From: an uncultured Muribaculaceae bacterium
Lineage (GTDB): Bacteria; Bacteroidota; Bacteroidia; Bacteroidales; Muribaculaceae
DNA length: 7,542 bases
Reading direction: 5' to 3'
Assembly (NCBI GenBank): GCA_947173755.1
Contig: CAMWGM010000065.1
Coordinates: forward strand, 1-7,542
Made by a program: the position numbers and the translations under genes. A model generated the notes under the pieces. The model saw only the letters and a program-made list of their open reading frames with translations, had not been told where the DNA came from and ran no database searches. Position 1 is the first letter of the stretch, and every line of letters starts with the position of its first letter. Positions 1 through 6,023 of the stretch are shown here, one piece after another.

Positions 1-398
1 TCGGGAGCGTCGGCCTTGAATTTTCTGAGAGCCTCCACGATTGTCTGACGCTGTGCAAGTCCGGCGCCGGCGCCCTGACAGTCGATAAAGATGCCCTCGA
101 TATTCTTGTCAGAAGCGGCACGTCTGATCGCTTCAGCGGTCTCGCCGACCACCTGCTCGATCACATCCTCGCCCATGATCATGCCTACCACGTCGGGACG
201 GCCGGGACGATCGTTGAACTGTCCGGCAAGATTGAGCACGAGATAGGAATTTTTCTCAACCGTCACTTTACCCGAAGAACTCTTTGCGCCGAGAGCTGCC
301 GCAGCCCCGATGGCAAGGATAAAAAGCACCGAGCAGAGCATGAGTGAGAACCAGATGGCACCGAGCGCGCCAAGAAATGAAATCCAAAATTTTTTCAT
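1..398 (-). CDS. sppA: Signal peptide peptidase SppA (protease IV, 67K type), N-terminal part, cut by the window edge
   Basis: SppA is a membrane-anchored serine protease with a Ser/Lys dyad that degrades cleaved signal peptides and other membrane peptides. About 132 codons are visible and the frame runs open off the left edge, so the catalytic Lys and Ser are not seen. The protein starts MKKFWISFLGALGAIW and has one membrane segment at about residues 6-38, the usual N-terminal anchor. There follows a strand typical of the family (KNSYLVLNLAGQFNDRPG, about 51-68), a helix (about 79-95), then NIEGIFIDCQGAGAG with a following helix. This matches the N-terminal SppA domain, where a short G-rich turn follows the 'I..I.L' strand. 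The ATG at 396-398 is chosen because the membrane anchor begins there and it lies about 20 nt below a near-consensus promoter. GAAAG just before it is at best a weak ribosome site. The family call is from memory of homologues, not from a search. Confidence 0.85.
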   Translation of the reverse strand, partial: MKKFWISFLGALGAIWFSLMLCSVLFILAIGAAAALGAKSSSGKVTVEKNSYLVLNLAGQFNDRPGRPDVVGMIMGEDVIEQVVGETAEAIRRAASDKNIEGIFIDCQGAGAGLAQRQTIVEALRKFKADAP

Positions 399-424
399 CT
401 TTCAGTCGTGATGAGGATAATATG

Positions 425-456
425 CAAAAATAGTTAAATTGAGTGAATTGTGCAAA
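425..456 (-). promoter_or_regulatory. sppA promoter, Bacteroidota type
   Basis: Read on the minus strand, TTTG (453-456) is followed after exactly 20 nt by TATTTTTG (425-432). This fits the Bacteroidota sigma-ABfr consensus TTTG-N19-21-TAnnTTTG at every defined base. Transcription should start near 418-421, giving sppA a leader of only about 20 nt. The presence of a full promoter here suggests sppA can be transcribed separately from the PBP unit upstream. Confidence 0.8.
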
Positions 457-470
457 CACAACCTCAATTT
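436..470 (-). repeat. Nested inverted repeat over the sppA -33 box; possible terminator of the PBP unit or operator
   Basis: The outer arms AAATTGAG (436-443) and CTCAATTT (463-470) are perfect 8-bp complements. Inside them are perfect 5-bp arms TTGTG (448-452) and CACAA (457-461) around a 4-nt loop, CAAA, which is exactly the complement of the sppA -33 TTTG. The two stems are offset by an asymmetric bulge (4 nt on one side, 1 nt on the other). In minus-strand RNA the stem is followed by an imperfect U-rich stretch, so it may end the transcript of the 125-residue gene, whose stop codon is at 487-489. Alternatively it is a protein-binding dyad at the promoter. The repeat is seen directly; its role is inferred. 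Confidence 0.5.
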
Positions 471-486
471 TTAGCCCTTTAGCCCC

Positions 487-864
487 TCAGAGAGCGTTGG
501 GAGGAGTAAGGCGTTTGTAGATGCGGCGGAATATATCGTCGGTCTCGTTGAGTTCGTCGAGACGCGACGCATAGTCGTCGCCGTAAAGCGAGAGGAGAAG
601 GTCAGGCAGATATTTGCGCTCGCGGTCTTTGTCGATAGCGGCGGCGGCCAGTGTGCGGATCGGCTCGGCATACAGTTCTGGGTCGATGGCCGTCAGATAG
701 CGTGCAGCAGACACGACGAACTGACCCGACTGATCGACAAGTATCATATTGTCGACCAATTCCTTCATGATGTCGTCGCAAGTGCCGATGTGATTGGCGA
801 TATATTCGTATGTCAGCAGACCGTCGGGGTCCTGCGTAAGTTCTTTCTTAAGTTCCTGATCCAT
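487..864 (-). CDS. Unrecognised acidic 125-residue protein downstream of the PBP gene
   Basis: I do not recognise a named family. The protein has no signal peptide or membrane segment, so it is probably cytoplasmic. It is acidic (about 25 Asp/Glu against 14 Lys/Arg) and looks mostly helical. Visible blocks are a start region MDQELKKELTQDPDG followed by TYEYIANHIG, a middle part with QSGQFVVSAARYLTAIDPE, and a C-terminal block DELNETDDIFRRIYKR (about 103-118). Cys appears only once (residue 29), which argues against a metal site. The ATG at 862-864 lies 46 bp after the PBP stop, on the same strand and with no promoter or terminator visible between, so the two are probably co-transcribed. The codon pattern resembles that of its neighbours. 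I recall similar small proteins beside PBP genes in Bacteroidales but cannot confirm this. A link to cell-wall synthesis rests on position alone. Confidence 0.8.
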   Translation of the reverse strand: MDQELKKELTQDPDGLLTYEYIANHIGTCDDIMKELVDNMILVDQSGQFVVSAARYLTAIDPELYAEPIRTLAAAAIDKDRERKYLPDLLLSLYGDDYASRLDELNETDDIFRRIYKRLTPPNAL

Positions 865-910
865 TTTGCAACTGTGTTGAGTGAACGGTGGATGTTTGGG
901 TGTATGCGGG

Positions 911-3349
911 TCAGTCGAAGATGCCGTCGATCGATGTCTCTTCGGCGTCGTTGTCGGCGTCGGTCATATCGGTATCGGTGAAGGCAAATTCGCCCTGACA
1001 GAGATTGAGGTCGGAAGGAAATTCAAATCTTGACTGCTGAGAATAGCCGAGACTCTTGTCGCCGTAGACTTTCTTCATGAAACGGCCGTAGATGGGGAGC
1101 GCCATGGCTGCGCCTTGTCCGTAAGCCATGGTGTTGAAGTGGATGTAGCGCTCCTCGCCTCCAACCCATGTGCCTGCGACGAGATCGGGCGTAAATCCCA
1201 TGAACCAGCCGTCGGCGTTATAGTTGGTCGTACCAGTCTTGCCTCCCATCTCGGCGGTCAGGCCGAAGCGCGAACGCACACGGTGGGCCGTACCTTCATC
1301 GACCACGTTGAGCAGCATCGAGAGGATGCGGTAATAGGCTTTTTCAGAAATTACTTCTGTGTGGCGGGGAGAGAATTCAGAGATAATGTTCCCCTTGTTG
1401 TCGGCTATGGCGGTGACAAATATCGGGTCGACGCGCATGCCGTTGTTGGCGAAAGCCGAGTAGGCGGTCACCATCTCCTTTACCGACACATCGGCCGGCC
1501 CGAGACAGAGCGACATCACTGCAGGGAGATTGGATGAGATTCCGAAGTTGTGCATCGTCCTTACCAGCGACGAGGGGGAGAGTTGGGAGATGAGACGCGC
1601 GGATATCCAGTTGTTGGAGTTGGTCAGCGCCCAGCGCAGATTGACCATCTCGCCTACACGCGCCGATCCGGCGTTACGCGGAGCCCAGGGCCGTCCGTTT
1701 TCATCGGTCAGGACAGGCTGGGTGTTCGAGAACATGTCGCAGGGGGTATATCCCTCTTCCATCGCATAGGCGTAGAGGAAAGGCTTGACGGTAGAACCGA
1801 TCTGTCGACGGCCGGTCGAAACCATGTCGTACTGGAAGTATGAGAAGTCGGGACCTCCGACATAGGCCTTGATCTGACCGTTGCGCGGATCCATGGCCAT
1901 AAAGCCGGTGCGGAGGAAATGCTTGTTCCACAGCACAGAGTCGCGGGGAGTCATCACGGTGTCGATCGAACCGGCGTAGGAGAAAATTTTCATCTCGCGC
2001 GGAGTGTTGAACGCGCGGTCGATCTCCTCCTTCGAGGCTCCGGCCTTCACCATCATGCGGTAGCGGTCGGTGTTGCGGAGCGCGTTGCGGATGAGATGGT
2101 TGACGCGGATTTCCGAGAGTTCCGCGCGGTCGGTGGTATAAGGGGCTCCTTTCGTGCCTCTCTTTTCGCGGAAAAAGGCTTTCTGCAGTTCGCTGAGATG
2201 CTCGCTGACCGCCTGCTCGGCATACTCCTGCATGCGCGAGTCTATAGTGGTATAGATCTTCAGGCCGTCGTTATAGATATCATAGAGCGACCCGTCAGGT
2301 TTCGGATTTTTCTCGATCCAGCCGAAGAGAGGATTGGTCTCCCAGGCAATAGAGTCGTCGATGAACTTCTGATTCTCCCAACCGCGATAGTTGGCGCGCT
2401 CGGGTCGCTTGGCGCGGAGCATCCGGCGCAGTTCCTCGCGGAAATAGGGCGCGATGCCATCCTTGGCATCCACACGGTTGAATGTCAGGGTGAGCGGTAG
2501 AGCCGAGAGTGAGTCACATTCCTCCTGGGTGATCTTGCCGTTCTTGGCCATCTGTCCGAGCACGACGTTGCGGCGCTGGCGCGTACGCTCGTTCTGGCGC
2601 ACTGGATTATAATAGGCAGGATTTTTTACCATACCAACCAACGTGGCGGCTTCCTCGACATTGAGTTCGCCCGGAGTCTTGTTGAAATAGACATGGGCGG
2701 CACTCTTGATGCCGACTGCGTTATAGAGGAAGTCAAACTGGTTGAGATACATCTTGATGATCTCTTCCTTCGAGTAGTAGCGCTCGAGTTTGACAGCTAT
2801 CATCCATTCGATCGGCTTCTGCAGCGCACGGGCGAAGAGACCTTTACTATCAGGCGAATAGAGTTGCTTGGCCAACTGCTGGGTGAGGGTCGATCCGCCC
2901 CCGGCGTTCTTGTTGCCGAGCATCACCGTCTTGACCAGCACGCGGCCCAGGCCACGGAAATCGATGCCTGAATGTTCCTCGAAACGCACATCCTCGGTTG
3001 AGATGAGCGCATCGATGACGTGGGGCGACACCTCGTCGAAATCGGCATAGACGCGGTTGCCTGTTCCAAGAAAATATCTGCCGATCTCCTTTCCATCGGA
3101 TGAATAAAGCACGGAGGCGAAACGGTCGGTGGGATTTTTAAGTTCCTCAACCGGAGGCATGTAGCCTATCGCTCCGTTATAGACGGCAAAGAAGAAGAAA
3201 AAAGTTGCTCCGACGAAAATGGCGAAGAAGAGCCACATCGTGGCTATCAGTCCCCTGTGCGAGCGGGCCGTTTTCTTCTTCTTCGGCTCATTCTGCGGGG
3301 ATGCATCGTTGGGTCGTGAGGGATTATTATGTTGTTGCGTTGGCTGCAT
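911..3349 (-). CDS. Class A penicillin-binding protein, PBP1A type (glycosyltransferase plus transpeptidase)
   Basis: This bifunctional peptidoglycan synthase (812 residues) polymerises lipid II into glycan strands and cross-links stem peptides on the outer face of the inner membrane. Domains in order: a cytoplasmic tail (1-32) rich in Asn/Gln/Pro with a KKKK cluster at 23-26; one membrane segment (about 34-57); a GT51 glycosyltransferase (about 80-250) with EDVRFEEHSG (catalytic Glu119), GGGSTLTQQLAKQLY (150-164) and IIKMYLNQ (197-204); a linker region (about 300-480); and the transpeptidase (about 483-760). The transpeptidase has all three motifs: S519-T-V-K522 with nucleophile Ser519, S578-N-N580, and K704-T-G706. 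An acidic tail closes the protein (about 785-812). Length is normal for Bacteroidota PBP1A proteins. The start at 3347-3349 is the first ATG of the frame and places the charged tail just before the membrane segment; no Shine-Dalgarno sequence is visible. The symbol is left blank because PBP1A naming differs between species (mrcA/ponA). Confidence 0.96.
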   Translation of the reverse strand: MQPTQQHNNPSRPNDASPQNEPKKKKTARSHRGLIATMWLFFAIFVGATFFFFFAVYNGAIGYMPPVEELKNPTDRFASVLYSSDGKEIGRYFLGTGNRVYADFDEVSPHVIDALISTEDVRFEEHSGIDFRGLGRVLVKTVMLGNKNAGGGSTLTQQLAKQLYSPDSKGLFARALQKPIEWMIAVKLERYYSKEEIIKMYLNQFDFLYNAVGIKSAAHVYFNKTPGELNVEEAATLVGMVKNPAYYNPVRQNERTRQRRNVVLGQMAKNGKITQEECDSLSALPLTLTFNRVDAKDGIAPYFREELRRMLRAKRPERANYRGWENQKFIDDSIAWETNPLFGWIEKNPKPDGSLYDIYNDGLKIYTTIDSRMQEYAEQAVSEHLSELQKAFFREKRGTKGAPYTTDRAELSEIRVNHLIRNALRNTDRYRMMVKAGASKEEIDRAFNTPREMKIFSYAGSIDTVMTPRDSVLWNKHFLRTGFMAMDPRNGQIKAYVGGPDFSYFQYDMVSTGRRQIGSTVKPFLYAYAMEEGYTPCDMFSNTQPVLTDENGRPWAPRNAGSARVGEMVNLRWALTNSNNWISARLISQLSPSSLVRTMHNFGISSNLPAVMSLCLGPADVSVKEMVTAYSAFANNGMRVDPIFVTAIADNKGNIISEFSPRHTEVISEKAYYRILSMLLNVVDEGTAHRVRSRFGLTAEMGGKTGTTNYNADGWFMGFTPDLVAGTWVGGEERYIHFNTMAYGQGAAMALPIYGRFMKKVYGDKSLGYSQQSRFEFPSDLNLCQGEFAFTDTDMTDADNDAEETSIDGIFD

Positions 3350-3447
3350 AAAGAGTGAGAACGTGATGCCGGGTTTCGGCCAGTGGGACGGGTTGCCCCG
3401 GAAACCTCATGCTTAATATATTTAGGTATGGATAAACGCTGGTGGCG

Positions 3448-3466
3448 CAAATCTACTGCAAAAATA
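3448..3466 (-). promoter_or_regulatory. Candidate -7 boxes for the PBP / 125-residue protein unit
   Basis: Two perfect TAnnTTTG boxes lie in tandem on the minus strand: TATTTTTG (3459-3466) and TAGATTTG (3448-3455). Neither has a TTTG -33 element at the expected 19-21 nt, so which one is used is uncertain. Either would give an mRNA leader of roughly 95-105 nt, which includes the foldable GC-rich stretch at 3371-3407. Confidence 0.45.
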
Positions 3467-3572
3467 GCAAAAAAATCTTATATGGTTGTTGATTTTAAGG
3501 TTATTTTGCTAATGGCGGCCTATCACTGTCGGAGGTTGATAAACTCTTTTTTATTTATAATTGTTAAAATGA

Positions 3573-3603
3573 TGTGTATAATGGTAGTTTTTCGCTAACT
3601 TTG
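3573..3603 (+). promoter_or_regulatory. topA promoter, Bacteroidota type
   Basis: TAACTTTG (3596-3603) matches TAnnTTTG. TGTG (3573-3576), one mismatch from TTTG, lies 19 nt upstream. A start near 3608-3611 would give topA a leader of about 70 nt. The box is perfect and correctly oriented; the -33 element is weaker than that of sppA. Confidence 0.6.
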
Positions 3604-3677
3604 CCGGCTGAAATGGCAGAGGTAACGGCGGCTGCCCACTGATCATCAAAAAATCTCACCGAATATATAATAGCACA

Positions 3678-6017
3678 ATGATAAAGAATCTCGTAATTGT
3701 AGAGTCACCTGCCAAGGCTAAGACCATCGAAAAATTTCTTGGAAGCGACTATAAGGTGATGTCAAGTTACGGTCATATCCGCGACCTGCGAAAGAAGGAT
3801 ATATCCATTAAAGTTGACTCTGATTTCCAGCCTATTTATGAGATTCCTACAGATAAGAAACCATTGGTGAGCGAACTTAAGAAGGCCGCGGCGCAGGCAG
3901 AGACTGTCTGGCTCGCTTCCGATGAGGACCGCGAGGGAGAGGCCATCGCATGGCATCTGTATGAAGTGCTCGGACTTAAACCCGAGAATACCCGCCGCAT
4001 CGTCTTTCACGAAATCACCAAGAACGCAATCCTCAACGCCATCGCCAATCCGCGCGACATAGACATCAATCTCGTCGATGCCCAGCAGGCGCGACGTGTG
4101 CTCGACCGTCTTGTGGGATTTGAACTCTCGCCGGTGTTGTGGAAGAAGATCAAGCCTGCCCTTTCGGCCGGACGTGTGCAGAGTGTGGCCGTGAGACTGA
4201 TCGTTGACCGGGAGAACGAAATCAATTCGTTCACATCCGAGCCCTATTTCCGTGTAACGGCTCTTTTCCTGCTTCCCGGAGGCGCGCGCCTGAAGGCCGA
4301 ACTTGCCCATCGTCTTCCCGACGAAAAGGCCGCCCGCGAATTTCTCGAAGCATGCGCTAAATCAGAGTTCACTGTGGCCGACGTTACCGTCAAGCCGATC
4401 CGCAAATCTCCGGCTCCTCCTTTCACAACCTCTACGCTTCAGCAGGAAGCGGGCCGCAAACTCGGTTTCACCGTATCGCAGACCATGATGGTGGCCCAGA
4501 AACTCTATGAGGGAGGTCATATAACATATATGCGTACCGATTCGCTCAATCTGTCGTCGCTTGCCCTCAAATCGATAGCCGATCTGATCAAGACCGATCC
4601 GGGCGAACGCTATCTGAAAATCCGTAAATACCATACATCCTCGAAAGGTGCACAGGAGGCTCACGAGGCGATCCGTCCGACATATATAGACAAGGAAACC
4701 ATCGACGGAACGTCGCAGGAGAAACGACTATACCGCCTGATCCGACTCCGCACACTTGCGTCGCAGATGGCTGATGCCGAACTCGAGAAGACCACTGTCG
4801 ACATCATCCCCTCCGCCGCTTCCGACATGCATTTCACGGCCACTGGCGAGGTGGTCACTTTCGACGGTTTCCTTAAGGCATATATCGAGGGCAATGACGA
4901 GGATCTCGAGCCGAACGAACATGAGAATATCCTGCCTCCCGTGAAGGCCGGCGAGACTGTCAAACCGGAAAATGTGCAGGCTACACAGCGATTTACTCTC
5001 GCTCCTCCCCGCTACACCGAGGCATCGCTCGTAAAGAAAATGGAGGAACTCGGCATCGGGCGTCCGTCGACCTACGCGCCGACCATCTCGACCATACAGC
5101 ACCGCGAGTATATCGTGAAGGGTGAGAAACCGGGCGTGGCCCGCGACTATGACGTGCTGACTCTCGACGATAAAGGCAAGATCACCGCCACTACACGCAC
5201 TGAACTCCACGGAGCCGAAAAGGGGAAACTGATACCTACGGACACCGGTATCGTGGTGAACGAATTCCTAACCGCCAATTTCCCCGATATTCTCGACTAT
5301 GATTTCACTGCAGGCATGGAGGAGAAGTTTGACCGTATTGCCGAAGGTGAATCGAACTGGAACAACGAAATAACCGACTTCTACGCCCTCTTCCACCCCG
5401 AGGTGGAGAAAGCAAACGAGATGCACACCGAACACCGTGTCGGCGAGCGTATGCTCGGAGTCCATCCCGAGACAGGCGAGCCTGTCTCTGTGAAAATAGG
5501 CCGTTTCGGTCCGATCGCACAGATCGGTACCGCCGATGCCGATGAGAAACCCCGGTTTGCCTCTTTGCGCAAGGATCAGAGTGTCTTCGACATCTCGCTT
5601 GAGGAAGCGCTCAAACTTTTCGATCTCCCCCGCGAAGTGGGTGAGTATGAAGGAAAACCGGTCATCGCCGCTATCGGTCGTTTCGGTCCCTATCTCCGAC
5701 ATGACGGCAAATTCGTATCCATCCCCAAGGACCTTACTCCCCAGGCCATCTCGATCGAGGAGGCTATAGAACTGATAGAAGCCAAACGTAAGGCTGACGC
5801 CAACAAACTTGTGAAGACTTTCGAGGAGGATGAGAATGTCAAGATTCTCAACGGCCGCTATGGAGTGTATATCGCTCTCGGCAAGACCAACTACAAGATT
5901 CCGAAAAGCGTGACCGATCCCTCCGCACTCACATATGAAGAGGTGAAGCAGATCATCGAGCAGCAGGAGAAAGAGCCCAAGAAGACCACGCGTCGTGCCA
6001 CCGCCCGTAAAAAGTAA
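3678..6017 (+). CDS. topA: DNA topoisomerase I (type IA)
   Basis: This enzyme relaxes negatively supercoiled DNA by cutting one strand through a 5'-phosphotyrosine link and passing the other. The 779-residue protein opens with the Toprim domain: LVIVESPAKAKTIEKFLG (catalytic Glu9) and SDEDREGEAIAWHL, giving the metal-binding D82-x-D84-x-E86. The core follows, with QQARRVLDRLVGFELSP, LSAGRVQSVAVRLIVDRE and the active-site motif YMRTDS (Tyr284, Arg286), then APPRYTEASLVKKMEELGIGRPSTYAP (starting near 442). The C-terminal third lacks the Cys4 zinc fingers of E. coli TopA. Instead it has TopoI C-terminal repeats marked by GRFGPI (608-613), GRFGPYLRHDGK (667-678) and GRYGVYIALGKTNYKIPK (726-743), then a basic tail ending TTRRATARKK. 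This arrangement is common outside Proteobacteria. The ATG at 3678 puts the Toprim strand right at the N-terminus, as expected. It is the first gene of a unit with the pseudouridine synthase 6 bp downstream. Confidence 0.97.
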   Translation: MIKNLVIVESPAKAKTIEKFLGSDYKVMSSYGHIRDLRKKDISIKVDSDFQPIYEIPTDKKPLVSELKKAAAQAETVWLASDEDREGEAIAWHLYEVLGLKPENTRRIVFHEITKNAILNAIANPRDIDINLVDAQQARRVLDRLVGFELSPVLWKKIKPALSAGRVQSVAVRLIVDRENEINSFTSEPYFRVTALFLLPGGARLKAELAHRLPDEKAAREFLEACAKSEFTVADVTVKPIRKSPAPPFTTSTLQQEAGRKLGFTVSQTMMVAQKLYEGGHITYMRTDSLNLSSLALKSIADLIKTDPGERYLKIRKYHTSSKGAQEAHEAIRPTYIDKETIDGTSQEKRLYRLIRLRTLASQMADAELEKTTVDIIPSAASDMHFTATGEVVTFDGFLKAYIEGNDEDLEPNEHENILPPVKAGETVKPENVQATQRFTLAPPRYTEASLVKKMEELGIGRPSTYAPTISTIQHREYIVKGEKPGVARDYDVLTLDDKGKITATTRTELHGAEKGKLIPTDTGIVVNEFLTANFPDILDYDFTAGMEEKFDRIAEGESNWNNEITDFYALFHPEVEKANEMHTEHRVGERMLGVHPETGEPVSVKIGRFGPIAQIGTADADEKPRFASLRKDQSVFDISLEEALKLFDLPREVGEYEGKPVIAAIGRFGPYLRHDGKFVSIPKDLTPQAISIEEAIELIEAKRKADANKLVKTFEEDENVKILNGRYGVYIALGKTNYKIPKSVTDPSALTYEEVKQIIEQQEKEPKKTTRRATARKK
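5469..5488. repeat. Perfect 9-bp inverted repeat inside topA
   Basis: The arms GAGACAGGC (5469-5477) and GCCTGTCTC (5480-5488) are exact complements separated by only GA. In RNA this would form a stem of 8 bp closed by the tetraloop CGAG. It encodes part of HPETGEPVSVKIG, at the border between the catalytic core and the C-terminal repeats. No T-tract follows, so it is not an intrinsic terminator. No function is known to me. Confidence 0.6.
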
Positions 6018-6023
6018 ATTCCC

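Larger units (their letters stand above)
3350..3677. other. Divergent intergenic region between the PBP gene and topA
   Basis: This 328-bp gap separates two divergent transcription units. The part next to the PBP gene (3360-3410) is GC-rich and can fold: GGGTTTC (3371-3377) pairs with GAAACCT (3401-3407, one G-T pair), with a small CGGG/CCCG hairpin inside. The rest (3411-3600) is AT-rich and holds TAnnTTTG boxes facing each way. An 8-bp inverted repeat, TAGCAAAA (3465-3472) and TTTTGCTA (3504-3511), lies between the boxes. In the topA leader, GGCAG (3615-3619) can pair with CTGCC (3632-3636). I recognise no RNA gene or riboswitch. Small open frames here are treated as unproven. Confidence 0.6.

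Noticed and set aside
63..74. 12-bp palindrome GGCGCCGGCGCC within sppA
   Set aside because: It is explained by repeated Gly-Ala codons (GAGAG) in the protein; no separate role is supported.
1115..2500. Plus-strand open frames of 140 (1115-1537) and 193 (1919-2500) codons opposite the PBP gene
   Set aside because: Both are antisense to the transpeptidase and linker coding sequence, which has all its motifs in the minus frame. They show no family motif and no promoter.
3366..3416. 16-codon plus-strand frame in the PBP leader region
   Set aside because: Too short, with no promoter or ribosome site, and antisense to the inferred PBP leader.
3762..5210. Minus-strand open frames of 182 (3762-4310) and 160 (4728-5210) codons opposite topA
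   Set aside because: They overlap the Toprim and core motifs of topA and look like complementary-strand artefacts.
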